Shown here: in pieces, positions 1-10,815 of the stretch
Layout: each line of letters begins with the position of its first letter
Position numbering within the stretch: position 1 is the stretch's first letter
Assembly: GCF_019112545.1 (NCBI RefSeq)
Contig: NW_025064888.1
Location: 1,119,620-1,183,619 of the forward strand
DNA: 64,000 nucleotides
Direction of reading: 5' to 3'
From: Guyanagaster necrorhizus
Lineage: Eukaryota; Basidiomycota; Agaricomycetes; Agaricales; Physalacriaceae
Program-made: the position numbers and the translations under genes
Notes under the pieces: generated by a model
Databases searched by the model: none
What the model saw: the letters and a program-made list of their open reading frames with translations, nothing else
Told to the model about the DNA's origin: nothing

Positions 1-403
1 GTACTCGTCATGAAGGTCCTTCCAATCAAGGTGTTGATAGCCTTTCCAGCATATCCATGCGCCGTACAGCTTCGTGACCTTGTAGAGAATTGGGCTGGGA
101 ATCCTAGCCAGAGGGTGGAAAGGAGACAGCCGATACAGGCAGATGGACAGACCCAGCGAGACAAAGAAGACAACGTAGATGATGAGTAGGGAGTTAACAG
201 ACCAGGGTTTTCCATTAAAGTAGAACAGTAGCAAAGGCTCGAGTGCCAGAAACAGCAATGTCGGTACTGGCCTCGTCGGTTCAGACCTGTGGAAATACAA
301 GTGGTTCACCTATTAACGCTTGGTTAATTTCTGTGGATTGCGAAATGGTGAGCTCGGCGAGGCCTACCACACTGAGAATGCTTGCAGAAATGAGTCTGAT
401 CAT
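1..403 (-). CDS. Cytochrome P450, N-terminal part (runs off the window)
   Basis: Haem-thiolate monooxygenase, normally about 500 residues and anchored in the ER; only the first 115 or so residues are here. Exon 1 (403-368) encodes MIRLISASILSV. A 58-base intron (367-310, GTAGGC..TTAATAG) joins it to exon 2, which is open to base 1. Two hydrophobic segments follow (residues about 28-42 and 49-69). Next comes the proline-rich hinge, read as YRLSPFHPLARIPSP, then a helix-A-like stretch ending in DLHDEY. This order (EPTRP, membrane segment, SPFHPLA, P-rich hinge, LHDEYG) is typical of basidiomycete P450s. The haem-binding Cys, ExxR and oxygen-binding motifs lie outside the window, so family and substrate cannot be assigned. 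The start is the first ATG giving a membrane-anchor exon. Confidence 0.8.
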
Positions 404-1487
404 GTTGGGGGTGAGAACTTGAAAGTGGTGGGACGTTCAGGATTTAAAGCGAAGCCTCTTAAAGGGCAGGCGAGACCCAGTCGGAGACTTGGCCGACTCC
501 GAGCTTCATGCAGACTAGTACTTACATGAAGATGCCCGTAGGGCTTCGTGGCGTGGTATACGGCCGCCAGATCCAATCCGTCGACGTCATAGGGACTGTA
601 TGAATGCGTTCGTTGCGGCTGTGCATACGGCCGTATGCGCTTAGTATCATAAACGAACATAACTTGTTTGCTGATACAATTTGGTGTTACCGTTCTCTTT
701 GAAGAATAGATTCTTGCCATGGAGATGCAGCCGACCTGTATACCGCACCCACGGGCCGTCGTCGACGCCCGTCAATACGGTGCTCATCAAGCTCCCCGCG
801 GCACGGTTAGACATCGGTATGACCGCATTATACGGTGACAGCGTGAAGCCATAGGATGGGGTACTAAACGGCCAGATAAGTATGTTCGACTCGTAGGTTC
901 CCTGTCACGATGCAGACTAAACTGTGATCCAAATGCCTGATGTTATCGTTTGATGAACAGAAGGAGACATATGACTGATTTAGCTCCGGGATGCAGCAAT
1001 AAAGCAGGAGTATAGATTGCACACACATCTTTTGATTAGCCTCCGGCCTCGGCAATACCTTAAGAAGCAAGAGCTCCGTCTTATTCCGCCAGCCGAGCTC
1101 GATACCTCTTTTTGTTGGGATGGACTATATGTCCTGAATGCAAACCATCTAGCACCCTCACCGCGTCTCCGCCTATCGCTACGCTGTGTGAGGCTAACTG
1201 TGTATACTATTAGGTCCTAAGAATAAATGCGTGTCACTTTCTTACCACATGCGCAGGCACTAGCGATATCAGTTGGATCAATTAATGAATTAATTGTGCA
1301 GGGCCCGACGACACACTAGCTCGACAAGTACTGGCCAGATTTGTTCCCCGTATCTCGAATAAAAATAGGACCAGTAATATTACGATGGATCCAGATCGAG
1401 GGTCAAATTTGAAATTCCAAAACTAAACTTGCCCATTTTTAGTCGCTTATTTGGCAACGAAGGTTTGGACCAAACCGTACTTTGTGT
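404..1487. other. Intergenic; possible coding remnant on the minus strand
   Basis: No recognised gene. On the minus strand one frame stays open from about 900 to 700 and reads like protein (IPMSNRAAGSLMSTVLTGVD, then WVRYTGRLHLHGKN). I cannot attach it to a family or find credible flanking exons. It may be a gene remnant or chance. The right part is the presumed promoter of the aminopeptidase gene. Confidence 0.3.
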
Positions 1488-2851
1488 ATGTTTCGACGAT
1501 CGTGTTCAGCTTTTGGCAGAACTTTAACTACTCGGCCATTCCGTCATGTATGCCCGACTCCACGTCTATTTTCACACGCAGCAGATGGAGAAGAAGTGTG
1601 CGATTTTGGGACATACAGCGTCATCCTCCCGGAGGAGCCTTTCGTATTTGGTGTATCACATATAGCACCCAGACCGGTTCCGCCTTCAATTCGCGTTCCG
1701 CCCTACATCGGTAGTAGTGGCCACGACGTTGCACCGACAGGCGACAGCATCATCGAGCTGGGCGGCGAAGAAGAGGCACGCGTTAGACGCGCCGGGGCAC
1801 TAGCGAGCAGAGTTCGGGACTTTGCTGGTTCTCTCGTAAAAGTACGTTGGGGATATATATCTTCTTTTGGTGTCAGAGAGGTGATGGTCGTCCAGGTCGG
1901 AGTGACTACCAATGCCATTGATGCCGCGGTTCATGAATATATCGTTGCCCGCGGGGCCTATCCATCTCCACTGCGCTACAAAGGATTCCCAAAATCTTGT
2001 TGTACCAGGTACCTGCCATGCTCTATTGACCACATCGTACTGATTTTTGACAGCATAAACAATGTTATCGCGCATGGAATACCAGACGAGTCGGTTCTTT
2101 CCGTTCTACAAATTCCGCCGGTTTCTCATTCACTTCTAGCCGTCCTCTTGAAGACGGAGACATCATCAACATCGACATCACAATATTTTTAGACGGATAT
2201 CATGGCGACACCTCAGAAACCTTCTTGGTCGGAGATGTAGTGGGTGCAGACTTGGTTTCGATGTTATGTTCTCATCTATTTTCATTAGGACCCAGAAGGC
2301 CGTGTTCTCTGTGCGGTTACATCCAATGCTCTGAAGGCAGGAATCGCCGCATGCGGACCTGGAAAGCCATTCAAGGCCATAGGACAAGCGATCCACCACT
2401 ATCTAGCCGACAATAGATCCCAGCTTGGTATGGATTTCTGTGTATCACAGCAATTCACTGGTCATGGGATCGGGACCGCTTTTCATGCCAAGCCCTGGAT
2501 ATTGCATTCTTGCGAGTACTGTCATAATATCTGGCTGCTGTAGCTAACGATTGCACAGATAACGAAGAACCCGGGATTATGAAACCAGGTCATTGCTTTA
2601 CTATTGAGGCATGCTCTTACGATTCCCGTCTCTGAATATCGCACTGACTAGTACATTGCAGCCGTCGATTATCCAGGGTAAAGATCCTAAGGGATGGGTT
2701 TTTCCAGACGGATGGACGACTAGTACAAAAGTGAGCGACCCTCTTTACAGGCTATTCATGTTCTCATTTATGGCAGAATTGCGCGCGCAGTGCCCAGGCT
2801 GAACATATGATTCTTGTTACAGGATCAGGTGCAGACATCCTCACTCTCTAA
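1488..2851 (+). CDS. Methionine aminopeptidase type I, probably mitochondrial
   Basis: Removes the initiator methionine from nascent proteins; a dinuclear-metal enzyme with the pita-bread fold. Exon 1 starts at ATG 1488 with an Arg-rich, acid-poor leader ([20 protein letters not shown]) that fits a mitochondrial presequence. A 54-base intron (1842-1895) is in frame and could be mistaken for coding. The spliced product reads [15 protein letters not shown], then [17 protein letters not shown], then the metal-ligand region [17 protein letters not shown] with both aspartates. The histidine ligand is in [10 protein letters not shown] and the glutamate ligands are in PGHCFTIE and [11 protein letters not shown]. 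All five expected ligands are visible. About six introns, one at 2009-2053. The 3' end was partly duplicated downstream (3866-4290). Confidence 0.9.
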
Positions 2852-3189
2852 TACCACTATCGTTCCATCTGCCTTCATCGTGCCCCTGCTTATTTTCATG
2901 CACCCTTCCTCACTGAGCACTCTCCTTGTGTCTTCTGTTCCTTTCGTCTGTGTCATAGACCCGGCCATAACTGTCGGCATTGCATCATTCTATATCCTCT
3001 CGCGGCCAGCACATCCAACGATAGCTTTTTTCGCACTCTGCCTGCCGCACAAGTCCAGACGCGTCGGTAATTCTAAGCTATAATAGAGCGTCGTCGGCGA
3101 CATCTCTCACCAATCCGGCTCACCTCCCGGCCCGCCGCCCAAGTCGAATGCTAAAGGGAAGAGTCTTTTGAAGCGTAAAGCATCCGCAT
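2852..3189. other. Intergenic spacer between aminopeptidase and duplicated segment
   Basis: Presumed 3' untranslated and spacer DNA. The first part has no recognisable coding content. From about 3160 it resembles the sequence just downstream of the real TAF4 stop codon (near 4510-4567), so the right part probably already belongs to the duplicated unit. Confidence 0.4.
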
Positions 3190-3565
3190 TTGTCTCCTCG
3201 GACTCTGTCAATACTAGTACATGAAGAAAACCTATGTCCATCCCCTAGCTATGCCTCTTCCGCTGCCATGCCTACATTCCTTCGCTATCACAAGCATCAC
3301 ATCTCTCAGAGTGATCGTCGTCCTCAGCTACAGACTGTTGTAGCGTCGGTGGCTTTTTTTTTCATGGGCACACACGGTCTCGACCACGAACAGTTCCCCC
3401 CGGAGCGCTCGCCCCCAACTGGGTTCTGAGAAGCGGTGGCAGCGGAGCAGGCACATTAGTGGCCGTCATCCAAGAGTATTGGACCCCCATGCTAGCAGCT
3501 TGGCATTGGACATCTTTTGATGCGTGTCCTCGACGTGTTGCGAGCGGGACTTTTAGTAATTCAAG
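3190..3565 (-). pseudogene. Decayed duplicate of the TAF4 3' end
   Basis: Opposite the plus strand here is a degraded copy of the last part of the TAF4 gene at 4550-4935. Shared peptides in scattered frames include QYSWMTATNVPAP (TAF4 has KYSWMTAANASAP) and GASAPGG (TAF4 has GASTPGG). DNA identity is clear from the stop-codon region (gaagaaaacctaygtcca) to about 3562. Several indels break the frame and the alanine-rich linker is shortened. The 5' two thirds of TAF4 are absent, so no product is expected. With the aminopeptidase remnant at 3866-4290 it shows one tandem segmental duplication. Confidence 0.8.
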
Positions 3566-3865
3566 GCCTGGGGATGTTAACACGCTCTGAGATCCCACCA
3601 GTGGCTAATTGCCTGTAAGGACCAAAATTACATGCGATATATGAGCTTGCATGTGATTGTCGCCCTTCCACAGCTGTTGGACTGTGTTTATAATAGACTC
3701 GGGCCAGTCCACACCTCGGTTGACGACAGTGGATCAATTACATCCGCCTTCTCAATTGTCATCTGTAACAGGCGCTTGCCGAATATCACGGGATAAGCCT
3801 TAGCCTGCAGAGAGGCACTTATCGGAGGATATAAGGCCTGCAGCCCTAGAGCTACTTATAGATAC
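3566..3865. other. Unique spacer at the duplication junction
   Basis: About 300 bases between the two pseudogene fragments. I see no match to either parent gene and no coding frame I trust. The tandem-duplication breakpoint should lie in or at the edge of this stretch. Confidence 0.35.
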
Positions 3866-4290
3866 CATTGTGGGCTCGGGTCCGCTTTTCATTCCAAGCC
3901 CTAAATAGATATCGCATTCTTGTAAACTTGCATCCGACTCGCAAGTCTGACAGCCGTAGCTAACGATTGCACAGACAAAGAAAAACCGGGGATAACTCAG
4001 GCTTGAATGGTGGGAAAGTTCAAGTTGGTGGCCAACGATTCCTGCCCTCCAAGTTGGGACCGACTTCTCAACCGGCCGCAAGTCCTCGTAAATTTCTGCG
4101 CGTTCATCTATCCGTCTATCCGTCCATCGTGCGCCGCAAAACAAGGTATTCAAAGGAGAACATTAACGAGTATTGAAATGCCAAAATTCTGTTGACTAAA
4201 TCCTCATATTGCTTTGCTATCGAGGCATGTCCTTACGACTCCCGTCTCTAAATGTCGCGTCGATTATCCAGGATGAAGATCCCAAGGGCT
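3866..4290 (+). pseudogene. Decayed duplicate of the methionine aminopeptidase 3' region
   Basis: Matches aminopeptidase bases 2465-2697 in the same orientation. The block ggRaccgcttttcat..caagccct, the following intron (agctaacgattgcacag) and the exon after it are recognisable. So are the next intron start (gaggcatgYtcttacga) and the last exon piece (tcgattatccagg..aagatcc). About 200 bases (4000-4200) not found in the parent interrupt the copy, and a stretch around the last acceptor is deleted. Frame and splice sites are lost. It contains only the C-terminal metal-ligand part and cannot make an enzyme. Confidence 0.8.
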
Positions 4291-4567
4291 CAGTAACCGA
4301 TCGTGGTGCGGGCCAACTCCAATGATGACTTCCCCGCTCCCTATGATTAGATAAGTTACAGGTTTTGCGATCGCAGTTCTGTTTTGTTAGGACGGTTTTG
4401 ATATTTTCCATGTCTTTGATTCTGTACCTTTAAACACTACCTTTCTCTGCGAAAGATGTCACTGTCTTTTTCTCTTTGGCCGCGTACCTCATGAAGAGTA
4501 TACGACGAAAGGTGTGATTACAACCTAGACCCCAATACCGTGACCAATACCAGTACGCGAAGAAAAC

Positions 4568-6005
4568 CTACGTCCACCCCCTTGCTGCGCCCCTTCCACC
4601 GCCATGACCACGTTCCTTCTCTATCACAAACATTGCATCTCTTAGAGTTATCGTCGTCCGCGTATCATCCTCAACTACAGACTGCTGCGGCGTCGGTGGC
4701 TTTTTCGTAGGCACGTACGGCCTCGACCACGAACTTTGCGCATTAGCTCCCCCCGGAGTGCTCGCCCCAGCCGGGCTTGGGGAAGCAGCGGCGGCAGCAG
4801 CTTTAGGCCGTGGAGCAGGCGCACTAGCATTAGCCGCAGTCATCCAAGAGTATTTACCCCCAATGCCGGCAGCTTGACTAGCCACAGCGTTCGACATCTT
4901 TTTGCGCACGTCCTCCGACATGTTGCGAGCGGTGACCCCCGGACCGTCCTTTTTCCTCCTCTTCTTCGCCCCGCCGTCGGCATCATCATAAACCGACTCC
5001 ACTACCGCGCTAGGACCGCCAGCTGCCTGTGCAGCAAGAGCAACAGCATGTGCAGCAGCCATATCCGCACGCTCCTTTCGCTCCCGCCGCACCTTCGTCT
5101 CCTCTTCCCGCTCCACCCTTTCTAGCGCGGCGAGCTGCTTCCCGACGTCACTTCGGACGAGGATGCTCCACATGGGCGACCCATCCTCGTACAATGATGC
5201 GGGTCGATCGAATTGGGTGTCTGTGCGGTGGTTGGCGGCTGCGACCATTTGTTCGACGAGACCTTGAAGTCGTGCACGGAGAGCCAGAGCGAGGTAGTTG
5301 ACAGAATCATCAGGTATTCGCGTGACTTTGTGCTGGGTGCCAACGGTGCGCATCGTGGCGCCGAGATATCGAGTGTCGAATGAAGGCGTGATGGGTTGTT
5401 TCCGTGTCCGGTCTTCGTATGAACGGTAGGTGAGATGTTGCTCGTGCGACCGCTGTAGGGATTCTTCTTCTGCCTTGTGGGAAAAAAGTAATGAGAATGA
5501 TAGTAGTCCGAGAAAATAAGTGTCACACACTCTGAGATCTACACCGGCGCTGCCCAAGGCGTCATTCAACGTAGCTATATCGGCGGTATCCATCCCTCCC
5601 CCGCCATTGGTCGACTGAGTCGTTGGTGCTGCCGCGGCAGTTACTGGACGTGGAACCGTCGTCGTTGCTGGTTGAGATGCTTGCGGAGCAGCAGCAGCAG
5701 CATAGGAAGGATAATGAGCCGCATATTGATAGTGTGAGTACGGGGAATAATGTTGGTACGGTGATTGTGCCCTAGAAGAAATTCGTCAGAAGAAGAAACG
5801 AGAAAAGAAGAAAGAATTTACTGCTGCGCCTGCGTCGTTTGTGCTTGCAGAGCAGGATCAATGGGAATGTCTAGGTCACGGACCAGTCAATTGGAATGGA
5901 CAGGCCGTTTTCTGCAGTGCACGAACGGGGTGTGGTCCATTGGGTGTACGTCGTTGCGGGCGTCTGGGTGACTGGCGGGCTTGTCGCGTCGCCCTCTGAT
6001 TTCAT
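4568..6005 (-). CDS. TAF4: TFIID subunit TAF4
   Basis: Component of general transcription factor TFIID; the conserved C-terminal part pairs with TAF12 and supports the TFIID core. Exon 1 (from ATG 6005) encodes a Ser/Thr/Pro-rich start ending in YTQWTTPH. A 56-base intron leads to PIDPALQAQTTQAQQ and a second intron to a Tyr/Gln/Ala-rich stretch (HYSPYSHYQYAAHYPSYA). A third, in-frame intron (about 5463-5530) interrupts the conserved block LNDALGSAGVDLR/AEEESLQR. Then come HKVTRIPDDSVNYLALALR, a charged Arg/Glu helix (VEREEETKVRRERKERAD), a Lys-rich NLS (KKRRKK) and the C-terminal helix ITLRDAMFVIEKERG. The length is in the usual range for a fungal TAF4. The exon 1 splice is inferred. The 3' part was copied in tandem (3190-3565). 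Confidence 0.85.
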
Positions 6006-6585
6006 GTTTGCAGTTCAGAAAACGCGTAACGTTGTGACAGACCGTGACTGAAATGCTCGGTTCCACTGGTCCTTATTGAGACTACATATTTCGTCGGCCC
6101 GGGAGCCGGGCCTCCTATTCAACTTTTCTCTCTTGCCGTATTCTGCCCGCTTTCCTGGTTTTATCCACCCCAAGCCCGGTCCTATGTTTGAAGGCGAGTC
6201 GTCAGCGTCTGTTCTGACCTTGGCATAATGTTCGTCACAAGGTCCTCTTAGTAACAGTGTATCTCTGCGGCCCGACGATCCATACTTGCAAGAGCTTATT
6301 CGTGCCTTCCAGGTGAACATTAGCATGATTTATCGCCTCCCAGAAGGTATGACGGAGCCGATACCACAGTTATCCACCCCATCTCAGGTCCAACCTTCCC
6401 CCGGACCTTGTCTGTCTGCCACGAACACAGCAATGTGCCATACCCATGACGCTCCAGGAACTCAATATGAATATTATCAATTTTTGTTAGAAATACGGAG
6501 AGGAAATGACCAAGATGGAGAGAGTTTATAGAGTGATACCCATTCATATGATTTGTGGAGACACTCCCTAACCTCATACAGCATC
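6006..6585. other. TAF4 upstream region
   Basis: About 580 bases upstream of TAF4. A plus-strand stretch around 6245-6310 reads LRPDDPYLQELIRAF and looks protein-like, but I cannot extend it through convincing exons. No regulatory motif stands out. Confidence 0.25.
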
Positions 6586-6975
6586 GTTCCTCCACGGAAT
6601 TTCCGGGGGGACAAGCGCAGGACAGGCAACCTCGTCGAAGTAGACACAGACTGTACAGTATAATAATTCTAGGTTGCGATGAACAGAGGCATATGGAACC
6701 AAACTACTTGCAGGTCCAACTACATTTGTGGTAGATACGACTCGGATGGAGTATGCAATATCGTTACTGTCACAAACATCATAGGGGTTGATGTGCTGGG
6801 CAACTGTACCAGGCAGAAAGTTGAATATATTTATTCTTTTCTACTGGGTTAGTTACTTTATGCCATAGTAAGAGATAATGAGCAAGTAATTACCTGGCAA
6901 GGGAACAATTCCCTTGAAGGGCATCATCTCAGTATCCAGTAGAAGCCAGAGTACTAGTGAACCTTGCAATTTAGC
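6586..6975 (-). pseudogene. Possible truncated gene at the edge of the repeat block
   Basis: On the minus strand a frame is open from about 6835 to 6590 with protein-like composition (AHINPYDVCDSNDIAYSIRV, then VVGPASSLVPYASVH). Another open piece just upstream (about 6970-6895) reads GTSPAKLQGSLVLWLLLDTE and ends at a plausible donor, ccag/GTAATT. The frame still contains CpG (for example near 6674 and 6737), whereas sequence to the right has none. I do not recognise the family. The 5' end would lie inside the repeat block, so the gene may have been cut by the insertion. It could also be noise. Confidence 0.3.
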
Positions 6976-8342
6976 AGGAGAGGTTCCCAGATCCAGGGGA
7001 CCCATGTGATTGGCATGCTGGCAAGGGCTGGGCAGAGTCCAGTTGATTGATCAGGCTAACTGTGAATGAGCTCATATCTGCCAAGCCACCATGTATGAGC
7101 TCATATTGGCCAGAAGATGGGTTTAGCCTACTGGGTCAGGCCAGCAAGCCTATTAATCAGTAGATCACAGTGTTAGTCAGACACTAGGATCCAGAAAGTA
7201 TAAATATCAATACAGGAATAGGGAAGGCAGGTTTCTGACCTTCCCTGAAATGCTACCAAGCAAATAGTAAGGGTTGTGTTAAGAACTTTGAGTCATAGAC
7301 TCAACTTGAATAGTATTGTGGTGACTAGGTCACTTTGTTTTGTGCAAGAACCCCAGAAAACAACTGAAAGTTTGTGTCAGACAGTCAGAACAGACCAGGA
7401 ACAGTTCAGAACAGTTCAGTTTTGTGTATAAGTTGCAACCAGGTGCACCATATCAGTCAAGAAACTGCACCAGGCAGACTGTTTGAGATAGATTTTGTTG
7501 TATTCAGTGACACAGACAATTTTATCCAAGTAAACTGCAATATATATCCTTGAATTACATTCTATTGCACTCTATTAATATTACATTCTCTATATACTGA
7601 GAATCTAGGTGTTACCATTCCTCTCTTGAACTACATTGTGATTTGGTATTAGTGACTTGGTGGTGTGCATCCTATATACTGTTGATTCATTTAATGCCAC
7701 TTCTCAGCATTTCAGAGTTAATATGTTAAGAAAAAGGTCAGCTAAAGTACTGTGAAGAAGTCTCAGTGGTTTATGTGCCAGTAGAGGGCAATTCAGAAGC
7801 AAGACACTAATGACTGTCAGTGTAGAAGTAGAGTCAAAGTAGGACCCAATACAGACTGTCACTTGTGCCATTGGAACTAACATAGAATAGGCTAAGAGAA
7901 GCAAGTGCCTTGCTTTCTAACAGAGTCAATAAGAGAAGATGGAAATGAAGGTCATACACATACCTTGCTAAATTCCAAAGAGTGAGCAGAAAATGACAGT
8001 GTGCTTGTTGGAGATTGATGCCAGTTCACACTTACTGATGTGAGAAAATATAATGCCAACAGAACTGCTTATCTGTAAAAAGTTGTTATGTTGATAATAG
8101 ATGCAATGAGAACAGAGTTCATACTGTCTGAGGGTCCTAAAAGCAAGTTTGCCAGCCCTCTTATGATGAGAGCATAAAGCAGGAAGAACATGCTGGAGAG
8201 GTGGTTGTGTTCAAAGTCCATCATTTTGAGGGAGTCTTATATACCTGGATATCAAACCCATAATCTATTACTAGATGAGTTGAAATATAGACAGAATCAG
8301 AAATTGCATCACAGTAATGGAAGCAGTGAAGTTGATGCCCTC
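6976..8342. repeat. Older unclassified repeat DNA, left arm (host of the Ty3 insertion)
   Basis: AT-rich sequence in which I find no CpG, interrupted by the chromodomain element and resuming at 16528. Near 7620-7650 a C..TTGGTATTAGTGAC motif resembles a Copia-type primer-binding site after conversion of C to T. A TATA-like GTATAAATATC lies at 7197-7207, so part of it could be a Copia LTR plus leader. I could not find a matching second LTR. Minus-strand frames read as hydrophobic protein with many TAA/TAG stops. Family not assigned. Confidence 0.45.
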
Positions 8343-8800
8343 TGTTAGACCCAAGTTGCATGTGACTATAAACACATGATAAACTGACACAACCTCACAC
8401 TTTGGGTTAAGCATCAGAGTCCACTGATGTGAATAATAGTCATGATGCATCAAGGTCTTAAGATTGGCTCAAGAGAAAGTGGTGTGAAAATAAACTTTAG
8501 CTTGAAGCTGGAGATTTACCAGCAAGAGCAAGTGGTCTTAAATACTGTACAAAGTCTGCTAATAATACTACAACTAATTATGTGTTTCTGGGTCCATTGT
8601 GCTCATTGTCCTAGGGTGTTGTTACCATACATAAAAGGTTGATTGTGCATCATCAGGCAATGCTGTTGCATTGAAAGACAATGACAGACTTGGCCAGTTG
8701 TGATGACCAAGCTTTGTCCCACAGTCTTAAGCACTCATTCTAGTGCCCTGACTAAGCATAAATAGGGGTTAAGTCAAGGAAAAAAGGAAAAATCATAACA
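8343..8800 (-). repeat. 3' LTR of the chromodomain retrotransposon
   Basis: 458 bases with TG..CA ends. In the element's sense it holds a TATA-like TATTTAAG (8537-8544). About 30 bases downstream (8497-8509) lies the 13-mer AGCTTCAAGCTAA, an exact complement of the primer-binding site. Against the 5' LTR, the first 87 aligned bases show 8 differences, all transitions. Confidence 0.93.
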
Positions 8801-8815
8801 TTACCCCCTCCTTAA
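8801..8815 (-). promoter_or_regulatory. Polypurine tract for plus-strand priming
   Basis: Read on the minus strand, AAGGAGGGGG lies directly before TAA and the TGTTA start of the 3' LTR. A purine run abutting the 3' LTR is the expected polypurine tract for second-strand DNA synthesis. Confidence 0.8.
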
Positions 8816-8833
8816 GACCATCATCCTGATGGC

Positions 8834-9082
8834 TCAATTTAGAGATAGTTCATAGTCATGTATGGCCTCATCAGCATTCATCAGATGCTCATTCACCCAT
8901 TGGTTAGATTTAGGGCTATAGCCCTTCCAACTGACCAAATAATTGATTGTCATTGTTGTTCTGCTATCTTTAGCTCTGACTTTTTGCAGTTTATAGTTTA
9001 AGATCTGATTGACTTTATAATGTTCTTTGTTGTCAATCAAGTTCAGAGGTGGAGGAGGAGGGCATTCCTGATTGAGGAACAC
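8834..9082 (-). CDS. Chromodomain at the C-terminus of the element's integrase
   Basis: An 82-codon stretch with a classic chromodomain core: a Tyr/Val start (HYKVNQILNYKL), a charged linker, NYLVSWKGYSPKSNQWV with the aromatic Trp residues, and a C-terminal helix (NADEAIHDYELSL). Chromodomains of fungal chromoviruses bind methylated histone H3 and direct integration to heterochromatin. This is the best-preserved piece of the element. It is the tail of a Pol polyprotein, not a separate gene, and no intact upstream frame can supply it. Confidence 0.85.
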   Translation of the reverse strand: MFLNQECPPPPPLNLIDNKEHYKVNQILNYKLQKVRAKDSRTTMTINYLVSWKGYSPKSNQWVNEHLMNADEAIHDYELSLN

Positions 9083-9088
9083 CAGAGC

Positions 9089-10100
9089 AATATATAGTGT
9101 TAGTAATGACTCATTGAAGACATCATATACTTTCCATGATGGGAGAAGTCAGAGTTTGTAGGTGGAGGAACCAATTTTAGATAAGATCAGGAAAGGGCTG
9201 ATTTGCTTATCAGCAAGTTTGCACTTAGGGCATAGGAGGTGAAGGTTGGTTATGTCAAGCCAGATCTTGTCATTGATGGAGTATATATGTGCAGTATGAT
9301 GGTGCTTGTCATACTGCTGTTTTATAGTCATAACAGCCTATTTGAGGGCTGCTTTAGTCTCTGAGTGAACCTTTGCTATGGTGGTGGCAAAGTCTGTGGA
9401 TATGGGAGTCATTGTTTGATGTTGTTCAGTTTGGGTGACATTTGGGTGTCAGCCATGATTGACAAAGAATAGTGTCTTTCTCATTGCTGAGTGGATCCAG
9501 TTGTTATGTTGGAAGGTGGTGAGAGCCAGCCATTCCATCCAGTCATCTTGCCAATAATTGACAAACAAACAGAGGTATTTTTCTACTTTTTGATTTGCAC
9601 ATTCCATCTGTCTATTGATTTGAGGGTGGTATGTGGTGGATGCATTACATCTGATGTTTAGGAGTCAATAGAGGTCATCCAGGAATTTGGACACAAATTG
9701 GAGTCCTCAATTGGAGATAACCACTTGAGGCATCCTATACTTGGTATATACCTCATCACACAAAATCTTTGTCCATCTCTTGGAAGTCAGTTCTGTTGAG
9801 CAGGCAATGGGAATAATTGCTTTTGAGAACTGATCAACTATGATGAGGATGGCATCATAGCCATTGCAATCAGGTAACCTGGTAATCATATCAATAGAGA
9901 TATGGGTTTATAGTGACAATGGGATCTCATTTGAGTAGAGCAGAGCAGCTTAGGCCTGTGTCAATGATTTGCCTTGTTGGCAGACCTCACATGCCTTGAC
10001 ATAAGTGGTGATGTCATTGCCTATTTTGGGCCATCAGTATTCCTGTAATACCAATTTCTTGGTCTTAGTGATGCCAGAGTGCCTGACAGTAGCATGATCA
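9089..10100 (-). pseudogene. Degenerate integrase domain of the retrotransposon
   Basis: The catalytic core is visible at 9707-9889 (ITRLPDCNGYDAILIIVDQF, then SKAIIP) with the first catalytic Asp in IVDQF. The second catalytic Asp, normally in a SDRG motif, is Asn (codon 9710-9712) and is followed at once by a stop where Arg is expected. Upstream lies the zinc-binding region, interrupted. The C-terminal part at 9149-9331 resembles the GPY/F module (YDKHHHTAHIYSINDKIWLD). The protein would have joined cDNA to chromosomal DNA; this copy cannot. Confidence 0.85.
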
Positions 10101-10815
10101 TGACAGGTGGTGATGATCTCACCACAGAGTCCCTGATCTTGGGGAATATAGATCCATCTATCATAACAGATTGGACCTCCTTCCTTCATTATTCCTCATT
10201 CATGATTTAGTGATGGGACTATCTGTTGGTTCCACTTGTAGCTGTCATAGGTGGTACTCTTAATCTGCTTATGGATCTCCTCCTCTGTTGGCATTATCAT
10301 AGCTCTGAAGTGTTCGAGCTGTAATAACATTACTCTCTCATTGTCACTCTCTCCTTAGTCATGATCTGCTTATCAGCTGAGAAGATTGGCCTTCTTGTTT
10401 GCTGTTTCTGCTTTGTGATAGAGTGTGAATTGATACTGGCTGAGTTTTGTTATCCATCTGGCTTGTCAATGGTTTAGTTTTTGCAGTTGCCAGAAGTATC
10501 AAAGGTTTTGATGATCAGTCCAGATCTCAAAAGTTTTTACAGCCCTGATGAGGTAGTGCTGCCATTTCTCTAAGGCAAGCATAATAGCAAGAAGTTTCTT
10601 GTCATAAATTTTGTAGTTTCACTCAGTGACCATGAGCATCTTGAATAGGAATGCAACAGGACACCATTTTTCATCCTGTTCCTGGAAAAGTATGGCTTCT
10701 ATAGCATCTTCATTAGAGTCAGCCTCAACTTGGAATTTCTCCTTCTGCATAGAGATGATAAAGATGATGTCTTTGATGAGCCATCATTTGAGATCATTGA
10801 AGACAGTCTGTTGGG
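10101..10815 (-). pseudogene. Degenerate RNase H and connecting region of the retrotransposon
   Basis: Lies between reverse transcriptase and integrase, where RNase H is expected in Ty3/gypsy Pol. Fragments on the minus strand, such as the stretch around 10690-10790 encoding an EADSNEDAIEAIL-like sequence followed by a lysine-rich frame, fit RNase H. Stops break it repeatedly. The assignment rests mainly on position. Confidence 0.55.

Noticed and set aside
320..529. Plus-strand open frame as a gene
   Set aside because: It is antisense to the P450 start and has no protein-like features.
5029..5301. Plus-strand frames opposite TAF4
   Set aside because: Shadows of the coding strand; the minus strand carries the conserved TAF4 motifs.
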